Positions 1 through 10,711 of a stretch of 64,000 nucleotides of DNA are shown here, piece after piece (the stretch's first letter is position 1; every line of letters begins with the position of its first letter). A program made the translations under genes and the position numbers. The notes under the pieces are model-generated. The model saw only the letters and a program-made list of their open reading frames with translations. It had not been told where the DNA came from and made no database searches. This stretch comes from Sphingomonas oligophenolica (GTDB taxonomy: Bacteria > Pseudomonadota > Alphaproteobacteria > Sphingomonadales > Sphingomonadaceae): NCBI RefSeq assembly GCF_006438955.1, contig NZ_RCZK01000003.1, positions 62,001 to 126,000 on the forward strand. Direction: 5' to 3'.

Positions 1-73
1 ACCCGAACATGGCCATCCCCGAAATGAGTACGGGGGGTTTAGCGCCGAATCGTTAGGATCGGGTTGCCGGTTC

Positions 74-607
74 CTAGCCGCCGTGCAAATTCTTGACCGC
101 GGCGAGCGTCAGCTCGACATGGTGATCGGCATTGAGGTCGTCATGGACATATTTGATCCGCCCGTCCTGACCGATGACGTAGCTGGTCCGCCGGGTCGCG
201 TTGTTGCCGTTGACGACATGATGGAGGTCGACATCATATCCGGCGACGACCTTCGGTCCGGCGCTGGCCACCGCGAATTTGCCCGCGCATTTTTCCTGGC
301 TGAACCGCTGGAGCGTCGGGATATCGTCCGCGGACATGCCGATGACGGTCGCGCCAGCCGCCTTGAACTGATCAATCGCCTCGGCGAAGGCATGCGCTTC
401 GGCGTTGCAGCCGCCGGTGAACGCCGCGGGGAAGAAATAGAGCACGACCGGGCCTTTCTTGAGCTGGTCGGCGAGATGCACCGTGAACACCTTGCCCGCG
501 ATCGCGCCGCGGGTGGTGAAATCGGGTGCCTTGGCGCCGGGAGCGAGCGCGGCGGCGGCGGGGGCGGCGGCCAGTGCGATGGCGGCGAGGGCGGGGACGA
601 AACGCAT
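74..607 (-). CDS. Exported peroxiredoxin (AhpC/TSA, Bcp-like)
   Basis: Predicted thiol peroxidase acting outside the cytoplasm. The 177-residue product starts with an alanine-rich Sec-type signal peptide (about residues 1-20), followed by a thioredoxin-like peroxiredoxin domain. The peroxidatic cysteine is Cys67 in FFPAAFTGGCNAE, matching the usual TPGCT position of Bcp/PrxQ proteins. Cys107 could serve as resolving cysteine, although PrxQ enzymes normally carry it five residues after the first. The gene is divergent from hisN across a 68-bp gap in which I see no convincing promoter. Peroxidase activity is inferred from the family; the electron donor is unknown. Confidence 0.85.
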   Translation of the reverse strand: MRFVPALAAIALAAAPAAAALAPGAKAPDFTTRGAIAGKVFTVHLADQLKKGPVVLYFFPAAFTGGCNAEAHAFAEAIDQFKAAGATVIGMSADDIPTLQRFSQEKCAGKFAVASAGPKVVAGYDVDLHHVVNGNNATRRTSYVIGQDGRIKYVHDDLNADHHVELTLAAVKNLHGG

Positions 608-675
608 GCTGGTCTCCTGAAAGCTAATCGACGCCGACTCCTAGCCTGGATCGCGTCGGCGCGATAGGCAGGCCC

Positions 676-1488
676 ATGCCCGTCACCCAAGCCGATATCG
701 ACCTCGCCCACCGTCTCGCCGACGCCGCCGGCACTGCGATCCGCCCCTATTTCCGCAGCGCCCACGGTGTGGAACTGAAGGCGGATCATTCCCCCGTCAC
801 CCGCGCCGATCGCGAAGCGGAGGCGGTGATGCGCAAGCTGATCGAAGCGGAACGATCGGGCGACGGCATCGTCGGGGAGGAATATGGTATCAAGGACGGG
901 GTGACGGCGCGCCAATGGGTGCTCGACCCAATCGATGGGACGCGCAGCTTTACCGTCGGGCGCGCGATCTTCGGCACCCTGATCGCGCTGGTCGAGGATG
1001 GCTGGCCGGTGCTGGGCGTCATCGACCAGCCGATCCAGCGCGAACGCTGGGTCGGTATCGCGGGGCGTCCTACCACATTTAATGGCGCCCCCATCCGTAC
1101 GCGCGCGTGTCCCGCGGTGGCGGGCGCGATCCTTGCGACGACCAGCCCGCACCTGTTCGCCGATGACGACGTCCCGCATTATCTCGGACTCGTCGCCGCC
1201 GTCTCGGGTGGCCATGCGCGGCAGGGACCGGTGTATGGCGGCGACTGTTATAATTACGGGCTGCTCGCGTCGGGCCACCTCGACATCGTCTGCGAAAGCG
1301 GGCTCCAGTTGTACGACTATGCCGCGCTCGTTCCCGTGGTCGAGGGTGCAGGGGGGCGGATGTGCGACTGGAACGGTGACCCCCTGACCGCCACCAGCGC
1401 GGGGCACGTTCTGGCGATCGGCGACCCCGCGCGCACCGATGACGTGCTAGAGGCGCTGCACGGGACTACCGAGATTCACGACCGTTAG
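676..1488 (+). CDS. hisN: Histidinol-phosphatase, inositol monophosphatase family
   Basis: Removes phosphate from L-histidinol phosphate in histidine biosynthesis. The 270-residue protein has the metal-dependent IMPase signature: GEE at 67-69, DPIDGTRSF from Asp84, and the C-terminal LYDYAALVPVVEGAGG with Asp214. The GGDCYNY segment near residue 189 is typical of the HisN branch rather than of inositol monophosphatases or CysQ. It stands apart from other his genes, which is common in alphaproteobacteria. The stop codon TAG lies inside the terminal inverted repeat of a repeat element, so the element may have set the present C-terminus. A general IMPase is the alternative. Confidence 0.85.
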   Translation: MPVTQADIDLAHRLADAAGTAIRPYFRSAHGVELKADHSPVTRADREAEAVMRKLIEAERSGDGIVGEEYGIKDGVTARQWVLDPIDGTRSFTVGRAIFGTLIALVEDGWPVLGVIDQPIQRERWVGIAGRPTTFNGAPIRTRACPAVAGAILATTSPHLFADDDVPHYLGLVAAVSGGHARQGPVYGGDCYNYGLLASGHLDIVCESGLQLYDYAALVPVVEGAGGRMCDWNGDPLTATSAGHVLAIGDPARTDDVLEALHGTTEIHDR

Positions 1489-1613
1489 AGCGCGATGACT
1501 TCACATAAACCCGTTCGTGCAGAGCTTGTCGAAGCATGGTGAGTCTCACGGCCCTTCGACAAGCTCAGGGCGAACGGTTCAGATCTGATCGATCTAATGT
1601 CATCGCGCTCTAA
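1485..1613. repeat. Palindromic repeat element with 15-bp terminal inverted repeats
   Basis: A 129-bp element lies between the convergent hisN and AsmA genes. Its ends are a perfect 15-bp inverted repeat: TTAGAGCGCGATGAC at 1485-1499 and its complement at 1599-1613. Inside is a second, imperfect inverted pair around GAGCTTGTCGAAGCA and CCTTCGACAAGCTC, flanked by CGTTCG and CGAACG. From memory, the CTTCGACAAGCTC core is a frequent dispersed repeat in sphingomonads. The structure fits a MITE or REP-type element and could also work as a bidirectional terminator. No transposase is present. Confidence 0.7.
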
Positions 1614-1625
1614 GCCGGGGTCGCG

Positions 1626-3782
<2,157 letters not shown>

Positions 3783-3834
3783 CGACGGTAAGCGCGCGAC
3801 GACGACGCCAGTTCCCGCGCGGTACGGGCAGCGG

Positions 3835-3863
3835 TTGATTTATCCGGGGCGGGGGGCTATGCG
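3835..3863 (+). promoter_or_regulatory. Possible sigma70-type promoter for rpmI-rplT
   Basis: TTGATT at 3835-3840 is followed after 17 bp by TATGCG at 3858-3863. This leaves a leader of roughly 80 nt before rpmI. The -10 is a weak match. A GGGGCG/CGCCCC arm pair overlaps the region. This is a visual match only. Confidence 0.35.
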
Positions 3864-3951
3864 CCCCGCTCCCTTGCGACGAGTGGAAGAACGACCCGGC
3901 CAGTGTGGGCTGCCGCGGAAGTTCGTTTCGTTGTTATTTTTGGAGATGAAA

Positions 3952-4155
3952 ATGCCCAAGCTCAAGACGAAGAGCGGCGTCAAGAAGCGCTTCAAGCTGA
4001 CCGCGACCGGTCTGTTGAAGCACGGCGTCGCCGGCAAGCGCCACCGCCTGTTGCACCACAACGGCAAGTACATCCGCCAGAATCGCGGCACCAAGGTGCT
4101 GTCGAAGGCCGACACCGCAGCGGTGAAGGCCTGGGCCCCCTACGGTCTCGGCTGA
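3952..4155 (+). CDS. rpmI: 50S ribosomal protein L35
   Basis: Large-subunit ribosomal protein of 67 residues, beginning MPKLKTKSGVKKRFKLT, with the basic core and C-terminal KAWAPYGLG expected of L35. The start is fixed by the conserved N-terminus and by GGAG upstream (TTGGAGATGAAAATG). It lies 18 nt before rplT, forming the usual rpmI-rplT pair. infC, which often precedes this pair, is not upstream here; the neighbour on that side is a divergent AsmA gene. Confidence 0.97.
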   Translation: MPKLKTKSGVKKRFKLTATGLLKHGVAGKRHRLLHHNGKYIRQNRGTKVLSKADTAAVKAWAPYGLG

Positions 4156-4173
4156 GCGGAAAGGAATTAAAGA

Positions 4174-4539
4174 ATGGCACGCGTCAAACGGGGTGTAACC
4201 ACCCGCGCCAAGCATAAGCGGATCCTTGAACAGGCGAAGGGCTATTACGGCCGTCGCAAGAACACGATCCGCATCGCCCGCCAGGCCGTCGAAAAGGCCG
4301 GGCAATACGCCTATCGCGATCGCAAGGTGAAGAAGCGCACGTTCCGTGGGCTCTGGATCCAGCGCATCAACGCCGGCGTCCGCGCCGAGGGGCTGACCTA
4401 TTCGCAGTTCATGCACGGGCTGAAGCTCGCGGGCGTCGAACTCGACCGCAAGGTCCTGGCCGACATCGCGATGCACGAAGGCGCCGCGTTTAGCGCGATC
4501 ATCGCGCAGGCGAAGGCGGCTCTGCCCCAGGCCGCGTAA
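4174..4539 (+). CDS. rplT: 50S ribosomal protein L20
   Basis: Large-subunit protein of 121 residues needed for early 50S assembly. The N-terminus [17 protein letters not shown] and the later [14 protein letters not shown] segment are diagnostic. It follows rpmI and precedes a strong hairpin and pheST. In other bacteria L20 represses its own operon by binding leader RNA; I could not identify a convincing binding structure in the leader here. Confidence 0.97.
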   Translation: MARVKRGVTTRAKHKRILEQAKGYYGRRKNTIRIARQAVEKAGQYAYRDRKVKKRTFRGLWIQRINAGVRAEGLTYSQFMHGLKLAGVELDRKVLADIAMHEGAAFSAIIAQAKAALPQAA

Positions 4540-4563
4540 AGCACGCCTGTTGCGAGACGGATA

Positions 4564-4600
4564 AAGGGGCGTCGGTGGTCTAGGCCACCGGCGCCCTTTT
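4564..4600 (+). terminator. Intrinsic terminator or attenuator between rplT and pheS
   Basis: An approximately 15-bp stem pairs AAGGGGCGTCGGTGG with CCACCGGCGCCCTTTT (two G-U pairs) around a short loop and ends in four T residues. It lies 34 nt upstream of pheS, so it either closes the ribosomal operon or tunes read-through into pheST. I see no phenylalanine-rich leader peptide in the gap. Confidence 0.75.
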
Positions 4601-4633
4601 CGTTATCGGCTCAATTGAGACGCGAGGAAACCA

Positions 4634-5704
4634 ATGGACGATCCGAAATTAGTCGCCCTCAGCGAAATTGAGCAATGCGACACTCCCGCACGGCTCGAAG
4701 AAATTCGGGTGCAGACCCTTGGCAAATCGGGATCGATCACCGCTCTCACGAAGACGCTCGGTTCAATGACTGACGAAGAGCGTAGAGCGCAGGGTCCGAT
4801 TATCCACGCTATTAAACAGACGATCTCCGACGCGATCGGCACGCGCAAGGTGGCGCTGGAGGATGCGGCGCTCGACGCACGGCTGGCGACCGAAACGCTC
4901 GACATGACGCTGCCTGCCGACGTTCCCGCCGGCGGCACGATCCATCCGGTCAGCCAGGTGATGGACGAACTCGCCGAGATCTTCGCCGATCTGGGCTTCG
5001 CGGTGGCGACGGGGCCGGAGATCGAGGACGACTGGCACAATTTCACCGCGCTCAACATCCCCGAAAGCCATCCCGCGCGGGCGATGCATGATACATTCTA
5101 CTTTCCCGCGCCCGATGGGGCTGCGCGCAAGATGCTGCTGCGCACCCATACCAGCCCCGTCCAGATTCGCACGATGCTCAACCAGAAACCCCCGATCCGG
5201 ATCATCGCGCCGGGCCGCACCTATCGCAGCGACAGCGATGCGACCCACACCCCGATGTTCCACCAGGTCGAAGGGCTGGTGATCGACAAGGGGATCACGC
5301 TCGGCCATCTCAAATGGACGCTCGAAACGTTCCTCAAGGCGTTCTTCGAGCGCGACGATATCGTCCTGCGGCTGCGCCCCAGCTATTTCCCGTTCACCGA
5401 ACCCAGCGCCGAGGTCGACGTCGGCTTCACGATGGAAAAGGGCAAGCGCGTCATCGGCGGTAGTGACGGCTGGATGGAGGTGCTCGGGTCGGGCATGGTC
5501 CACCCCAAGGTCATCGCCGCCTGCGGCCTCGATCCCGAGGAATGGCAGGGCTTCGCGTTCGGTTGCGGGATCGATCGGCTCGCGATGCTCAAATACGGGA
5601 TGGACGACCTGCGCCCATTCTTCGACGGCGATATCCGCTGGCTCAAACATTACGGTTTTTCAGGCCTCGACGTGCCCACGCTGTCGGGGGGAGTCGGCGC
5701 ATGA
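4634..5704 (+). CDS. pheS: Phenylalanine-tRNA ligase alpha subunit
   Basis: Catalytic subunit of the alpha2-beta2 enzyme that charges tRNA-Phe. The 356-residue protein carries the class II synthetase core: the DTFYFP region, the motif 2 stretch around [12 protein letters not shown], and the motif 3-like [17 protein letters not shown] near the C-terminus. The start follows GAGG (CGCGAGGAAACCAATG). The first 65 or so codons use A/T-ending and rare codons (TTA, AGA, ATT, ACT) far more than the rest of the gene. It overlaps pheT by 4 nt (ATGA), implying coupled translation. Confidence 0.96.
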   Translation: MDDPKLVALSEIEQCDTPARLEEIRVQTLGKSGSITALTKTLGSMTDEERRAQGPIIHAIKQTISDAIGTRKVALEDAALDARLATETLDMTLPADVPAGGTIHPVSQVMDELAEIFADLGFAVATGPEIEDDWHNFTALNIPESHPARAMHDTFYFPAPDGAARKMLLRTHTSPVQIRTMLNQKPPIRIIAPGRTYRSDSDATHTPMFHQVEGLVIDKGITLGHLKWTLETFLKAFFERDDIVLRLRPSYFPFTEPSAEVDVGFTMEKGKRVIGGSDGWMEVLGSGMVHPKVIAACGLDPEEWQGFAFGCGIDRLAMLKYGMDDLRPFFDGDIRWLKHYGFSGLDVPTLSGGVGA

Positions 5705-8124
5705 AGTTCACGCTGGGCTGGCTCAAGGAGCATCTCGACACCACCGCATCGCTCGAGCACGTCGTCGAGACGCTGACGCGTATCGGGCTCGAAGTCGAAG
5801 GCGTCGAGGACGCGGGCGCGACGCTCGCGGCGTTCCGCGTCGCCAGGGTGCTGACCGCGGCTCCGCATCCGCAGGCCGACAAGCTGCAGGTGCTCACCGT
5901 CGATGCCGGAGATGGCCCGCTCCAGGTCGTGTGCGGCGCGCCCAACGCGCGCGCCGGGCTGGTTGGCGTGTTTGGGGCGCCCGGCGCGGTGGTGCCGTCG
6001 AACGCCATGGTGCTCAAGGTCGCAAGCATCCGCGGGGTCGAATCGAACGGGATGATGTGCTCGACCCGCGAGCTCGAGCTCGGCGACGATCATGACGGGA
6101 TCATCGAACTGCCCGCCGATGCCCCGGTCGGGACGCCCTATCCCGACTATGCGGGGCTCAACGATCCGGTGTTCGACGTCGCGATCACCCCCAACCGACA
6201 GGATTGCATGGGGGTGCGCGGGATCGCGCGCGATCTCGCCGCGGCGGGTCTGGGGACGCTCAAGCCGCTCGCCGGGATCTATCGCCAGGACAACCTCGAT
6301 CCCGTCGCGGGCGAGGGCCCCGGCCCCGATGTCCGCACCGACGACGCCGACGGCTGCCCCGCGTTCTTCGCACAGGGCGTCGCGGGGGTGACCAATGGCG
6401 CATCGCCGCCGTGGATGGCGCGCTACCTCACCGCGATCGGGCAGAAGCCGATTTCGGTGCTGGTCGACATCACCAATTTTCTGTCGGTCGATCTGGGTCG
6501 CCCGTTGCATGTCTACGACCGCGCCACGCTCCGCGGCGGGCTCGTGGCGCGCAAAGCGACCGCGGGCGAAACCGTCGTCGCGCTCAACGGCAAGACCTAC
6601 ACGCTCGACGCGACGATGACCGTGATCGCCGACGACGTCGCGGTCCATGACATCGGCGGGATCATGGGCGGCGAGGAATCGGGCGTGTCGGCGGACACCA
6701 CCGACATCGTGATCGAATGCGCCTATTTCGACCCCGATCATATCGCGCGCACCGGGCAGAAACTCCAACTGACCAGCGACGCGCGCCAGCGGTTCGAACG
6801 CGGGGTCGACCCCGCCTTCCTCGACGAAGGTCTGTCGATCGCGACGCGGCTGGTGCTCGATCACTGCGGCGGCACGGCTAGTGGTGTCACCCGCGCCGGC
6901 AACCCACCGCTTGGACGACGCGCCTACGCCTATGGCATCGACAAGGCCGAGACGCTCGGTGGCCTCGCCGTGCCCGCCGACCGCCAGCGCGCGATCTTCG
7001 AATCGCTCGGGTTCGGCGTCGACGCGGTGTGGAACGTCACGCCCCCGACGTGGCGGCGCGACATTGACGGTCCTGCCGACCTCGTCGAGGAAGTCATCCG
7101 GATCGAAGGCATCGACAAGGTCGCCAGTGTACCGCTTCCGCGCGTCCCCGGCGTCGCACGCCCGACCGCAACGCCGGAACAGAAGCTCGAACGCCGCGTC
7201 CGCCGCGCCGCCGCGGCGCGGGGACTCGACGAGGCGGTGACGTGGAGCTTCGTGTCGGAGGCGCAGGCCGCGCCGTTCGGGGGGGGCACATGGACGCTCG
7301 CCAACCCGATCAGCGAAGACCTCAAGGTCATGCGCCCCTCGATGCTGCCGGGCCTCCTGAGCGCGGCGCAGCGTAATCTCGCGTCGCATGCCGACAGCGT
7401 GCGGCTGTTCGAGATCGGCCGCCGCTACCTGCCCGGCCGGGACGGCGCCTCGCACGAGCGCGCGACCGTCGGGATCGTCCTCACTGGCGATCGCCGCCCG
7501 CGCGGTTGGCGCGAGGGCCGCGGCGTGGCGTTCGACGCCTATGATGCCAAGGCGGAAGCGATCGCGCTGCTCGGCGTCGCGGGCGCGCCGGTCGACAACC
7601 TCCAGGTGATGGGGCCGGAATCGAACGGTGCAGCTGACGGCGCGGGCGAGGCGTGGCACCCCGGCCAATCGGGAACGCTGCGGCTTGGGCCGAAAACCGT
7701 GCTCGCCGCTTTCGGGATGCTCCACCCGCGGGTGCGCAAGGCGTTCGATCTCGACCTGCCCGTCGCTGCGGTCGAATTGTATCTCGACGCAATTCCGGCG
7801 AAGCGCGCGAACGGCTTCATGCGCCCCGCCTATGCCCCGCCCGCGCTGCAATCGGTGACCCGCGATTTCGCGTTCCTCGTCCCCGCCGATCTCGCCGCCG
7901 ACGCACTCGTCCGCGCGGTGCGCGGTGCCGACAAGAAGGCGATCGTCGCGGCGCGGGTGTTCGACGTGTTCACCGGGCAAGGCGTCGAGGACGGCATGAA
8001 ATCGGTCGCGATCGAGGTGGTGCTCCAGCCCGGCGACAAGAGCTTCACCGACGAGGAGCTCAAGGCGATCCGCGCCGCGATCGTCGCCGCGGCGGAAAAA
8101 CAGGGCGCGACGCTGCGTGGGTGA
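5701..8124 (+). CDS. pheT: Phenylalanine-tRNA ligase beta subunit
   Basis: The 807-residue beta subunit pairs with PheS. In order it has an N-terminal EMAP/OB-like tRNA-binding domain (about residues 40-150, with the VCGAPNAR motif), the B3/B4 editing domain (about 210-390, with HVYD and GIMGGEESG), the B5 domain, a catalytic-like core, and a C-terminal FDX-ACB anticodon-binding domain ([11 protein letters not shown] to the end). The ATG at 5701, overlapping the pheS stop, is preferred over upstream in-frame starts because [14 protein letters not shown] is the conserved N-terminus. Confidence 0.96.
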   Translation: MKFTLGWLKEHLDTTASLEHVVETLTRIGLEVEGVEDAGATLAAFRVARVLTAAPHPQADKLQVLTVDAGDGPLQVVCGAPNARAGLVGVFGAPGAVVPSNAMVLKVASIRGVESNGMMCSTRELELGDDHDGIIELPADAPVGTPYPDYAGLNDPVFDVAITPNRQDCMGVRGIARDLAAAGLGTLKPLAGIYRQDNLDPVAGEGPGPDVRTDDADGCPAFFAQGVAGVTNGASPPWMARYLTAIGQKPISVLVDITNFLSVDLGRPLHVYDRATLRGGLVARKATAGETVVALNGKTYTLDATMTVIADDVAVHDIGGIMGGEESGVSADTTDIVIECAYFDPDHIARTGQKLQLTSDARQRFERGVDPAFLDEGLSIATRLVLDHCGGTASGVTRAGNPPLGRRAYAYGIDKAETLGGLAVPADRQRAIFESLGFGVDAVWNVTPPTWRRDIDGPADLVEEVIRIEGIDKVASVPLPRVPGVARPTATPEQKLERRVRRAAAARGLDEAVTWSFVSEAQAAPFGGGTWTLANPISEDLKVMRPSMLPGLLSAAQRNLASHADSVRLFEIGRRYLPGRDGASHERATVGIVLTGDRRPRGWREGRGVAFDAYDAKAEAIALLGVAGAPVDNLQVMGPESNGAADGAGEAWHPGQSGTLRLGPKTVLAAFGMLHPRVRKAFDLDLPVAAVELYLDAIPAKRANGFMRPAYAPPALQSVTRDFAFLVPADLAADALVRAVRGADKKAIVAARVFDVFTGQGVEDGMKSVAIEVVLQPGDKSFTDEELKAIRAAIVAAAEKQGATLRG

Positions 8125-8992
8125 TCTGATCCACATCGCCACCGACCAGCTATCTGCCGCGATCAATCCGCTGGGTGCCGAACTGTGGAGCCTGCGTGAC
8201 GCGGCGGGACGCGAGTTGATGACCGATGCGGACCCCGCATATTGGACCGGGCACGCGCCGATCCTGTTCCCCGTCGTCGGCCGCCCCTATCGCGAGGAGA
8301 TTCGGGCCGACTGCCAGGCCTATCCGATGGCGCAGCATGGCTTCGCGCGGACATCGCTGTTTGAGTTGATCGAACACTCGGCGACCCGTGCGGTGTTCGC
8401 GCTCGCCGACAGCGACGAGACGCGGCGGCATTATCCCTTCGCGTTCCGTCTCGAAATCGCCTTCGCGATTCAAGCCGCGACGCTGTCGGTCGACGTGCGC
8501 GTCATCAATCCCGGCGACGTCGCGCTACCCGCGAGCTTCGGCTTCCACCCCGCCTTCGCCTGGCCACTGCCCTATGGCCACGACAAGCTCGATCACCGCA
8601 TCGTCTTTGCCGCCGACGAACCCGATCGGCTGTGCGAGATCGCGAAGGATGGCACGATCGCCGCCGAAACCCGGGCCTCGCCGCTCGACGGGCGGACGCT
8701 GCAGCTGCGCGACGACCTCTTCACGAACGATGCGCTGGTCTGGAACGACATCCGTTCGGACCACGTCGTCTACGGCGCGGGCGACGGCCCCAGCCTGCGC
8801 GTCGATTTCCCCGACACCCCCAAGCTCGGCATCTGGACCAAGCCCGGCGCGCACTACATCTGCGTCGAGCCGTGGCACGGCATCGCCGATCCCGAAGGCT
8901 TCACCGGCGACATTCGCGACAAGCCCGGTATCTTCACAGTCGCGCCCGGCGACGAAGAGCGGATCGCGCTTCGGGTGACGCTGGTCGCCTGA
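8117..8992 (+). CDS. Aldose 1-epimerase family protein (LacX-like)
   Basis: Predicted sugar mutarotase of the galactose mutarotase-like superfamily, 291 residues. Features include the N-terminal strand pattern INPLGAELWSLRDAAGRELM, the GFAR segment with a likely catalytic-site histidine (AQHGFAR), GFHPAF in the middle, and ICVEPWHGIADP near the end, the usual position of the catalytic glutamate. It starts at a GTG inside the last codons of pheT (8-nt overlap), so it is probably co-transcribed with pheST. The true substrate cannot be read from the sequence. Confidence 0.8.
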   Translation: MGDLIHIATDQLSAAINPLGAELWSLRDAAGRELMTDADPAYWTGHAPILFPVVGRPYREEIRADCQAYPMAQHGFARTSLFELIEHSATRAVFALADSDETRRHYPFAFRLEIAFAIQAATLSVDVRVINPGDVALPASFGFHPAFAWPLPYGHDKLDHRIVFAADEPDRLCEIAKDGTIAAETRASPLDGRTLQLRDDLFTNDALVWNDIRSDHVVYGAGDGPSLRVDFPDTPKLGIWTKPGAHYICVEPWHGIADPEGFTGDIRDKPGIFTVAPGDEERIALRVTLVA

Positions 8993-9054
8993 ACGATCGG
9001 CAACCGGCTCCCAGTCCCTGTCCTACATCGATCATTTCTGCCAGTGAGGGCGAT

Positions 9055-9105
9055 ATGAACGCCATCTCTCGCACCGCCGTCCGTCAGGCCATCCCAACAT
9101 CATGA
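9055..9105 (+). other. Tiny reading frame upstream of prfC (uORF1)
   Basis: A 16-codon frame (MNAISRTAVRQAIPTS) with a good ribosome binding site (GTGAGGG, 5 nt before ATG). Its TGA stop overlaps the ATG of the next tiny frame in an ATGA. There is no homology that I recognise. It could be a leader peptide or chance. Confidence 0.3.
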
Positions 9106-9188
9106 ACCGCCCCCGCGCAAAACAGCGATTCCGTGTAAACTTCGTCCACTTCACCTGTGGCGCAGCCCTGCGGGATCGGTGCCGATGA
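9102..9188 (+). other. Second tiny reading frame ending in the prfC start (uORF2)
   Basis: A 28-codon frame, MNRPRAKQRFRVNF onward, begins in the ATGA that ends uORF1. It ends in the ATGA that contains the ATG of prfC at 9185, so both junctions have the form used for coupled translation. Coding potential is otherwise unsupported. Confidence 0.28.
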
Positions 9189-10711
9189 CCTCGCCGCGCC
9201 GCACCTTCGCGATCATTTCGCACCCCGATGCCGGCAAGACGACGCTGACCGAAAAGCTGCTCGTCGCGGGCGGCGCGATCCACCTTGCGGGCGAGGTCAA
9301 GGCGCGCGGGCAGAACCGGCGCGCGCGCTCGGACTGGATGAAGATCGAGCAGCAGCGCGGGATCTCGGTCACCTCCAGCGTCATGACGTTCGAGCGTGAC
9401 GGGATCACCTTCAACCTGCTCGACACCCCCGGGCACGAGGATTTCTCGGAAGATACCTATCGCACCCTGACCGCGGTCGATTCGGCGGTGATGGTGATCG
9501 ACGCCGCCAAGGGCATCGAGCCGCAGACCCGCAAGTTGTTCGAGGTGTGCCGCCTTCGCTCGGTCCCGATCATCACCTTCGTCAACAAGGTCGATCGCGA
9601 GGGGCGACCGGTGTTCGAGCTGCTCGACGAGATCGCCGACATGCTCGCGCTCGATGTGTGTCCGATGAGCTGGCCGATCGGGATGGGCGGCGAGTTCGAA
9701 GGCGTGATGGAACTCGCCACCGGCAAGGTCAGCCGCCCCGAGGGCGACAGCCGGACGTTTCAGGGCAAGATCGACACCGGCGTCACCCTGTCGGACAAGA
9801 TCACCGAGGAGATCGAGCTCGCCGGGATCGGCTATCCCACGTTCGATGCGGAGGCGTACCGCAACGGCGATCTGACCCCGGTGTATTTCGGCTCCGCGCT
9901 CAAGGATTTCGGGGTCACCGACCTGATCGATGCGCTCGCCGACTACGCCCCGCCGCCGCGCCCGCAGCCCGCCGAGCCTGCGCCGGTGTCGCCCGACGAG
10001 CCCGACGTCACCGGGTTCATCTTCAAGGTTCAGGCGAACATGGACCCCAACCACCGTGACCGGATCGCGTTCATGCGATTGTGTTCAGGGACGTTCAAAC
10101 GCGGCATGAAGCTGACGCCTTCGGGCAGCGGCAAGCCGATCGCGGTGCATTCGCCGATCCTGTTCTTCGCGCAGAACCGCGAGATCGCGGACGAGGCGTT
10201 TCCGGGCGACATCATCGGTATCCCCAACCACGGCACGCTGCGCGTCGGCGACACGCTGGCGGAGAAGCCGGGGGTCCGCTTCACGGGCCTGCCCAATTTC
10301 GCGCCCGAAATCCTGCGCCGCGTGATCCTCAAGGATCCGACCAAGACCAAGCAATTGCGTAAAGCGCTCGACGATATGGCTGAAGAGGGGGTGACCCAGG
10401 TTTTCTACCCCGAGATCGGCAGCAACTGGATCATCGGCGTCGTCGGGCAATTGCAGCTCGAGGTGCTGCTCAGCCGCCTCGACGCCGAATACAAGGTTGC
10501 CGCGGGGCTCGAACATGCGCCGTTCGACACCGCGCGCTGGGTCAGCGCGGACGAGGCTGCCGACCTCAAGGCGTTCACCGACATCAACCGAGCGGCGATG
10601 GCGAAGGACCGCGACGGCAACCCGGTGTTCCTCGCCAAGACCGCGTGGGAGGTCGGCTATGTCGCCGACCGTTATCCCAAGGTGAAATTCGCGGCGACGC
10701 GCGAACGCTAG
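9185..10711 (+). CDS. prfC: Peptide chain release factor 3
   Basis: Ribosome-bound GTPase that recycles RF1/RF2 after termination. The protein of about 508 residues has the translational GTPase motifs: P-loop HPDAGKTT, QQRGISVTSSV switch I, DTPGHEDF (G3) and NKVDR (G4), then the RF3-specific domains 2 and 3 with EIGSNWIIGVVGQLQLEVL. ATG 9185 is chosen because it sits in an ATGA overlap with an upstream frame; GTG 9179 in the same frame is possible. The stop shares the palindrome CTAG with the convergent MFS gene. Confidence 0.93.
   Translation: MTSPRRTFAIISHPDAGKTTLTEKLLVAGGAIHLAGEVKARGQNRRARSDWMKIEQQRGISVTSSVMTFERDGITFNLLDTPGHEDFSEDTYRTLTAVDSAVMVIDAAKGIEPQTRKLFEVCRLRSVPIITFVNKVDREGRPVFELLDEIADMLALDVCPMSWPIGMGGEFEGVMELATGKVSRPEGDSRTFQGKIDTGVTLSDKITEEIELAGIGYPTFDAEAYRNGDLTPVYFGSALKDFGVTDLIDALADYAPPPRPQPAEPAPVSPDEPDVTGFIFKVQANMDPNHRDRIAFMRLCSGTFKRGMKLTPSGSGKPIAVHSPILFFAQNREIADEAFPGDIIGIPNHGTLRVGDTLAEKPGVRFTGLPNFAPEILRRVILKDPTKTKQLRKALDDMAEEGVTQVFYPEIGSNWIIGVVGQLQLEVLLSRLDAEYKVAAGLEHAPFDTARWVSADEAADLKAFTDINRAAMAKDRDGNPVFLAKTAWEVGYVADRYPKVKFAATRER

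Noticed and set aside
4540..4633. pheM-like Phe-rich leader peptide before pheS
   Set aside because: No short frame with phenylalanine codons and a ribosome site is present in the gap.
5650..8166. Minus-strand open frame of 838 codons opposite pheT
   Set aside because: Composition is that of a reverse-frame shadow (runs of R, D, A, E); pheT on the other strand is certain.
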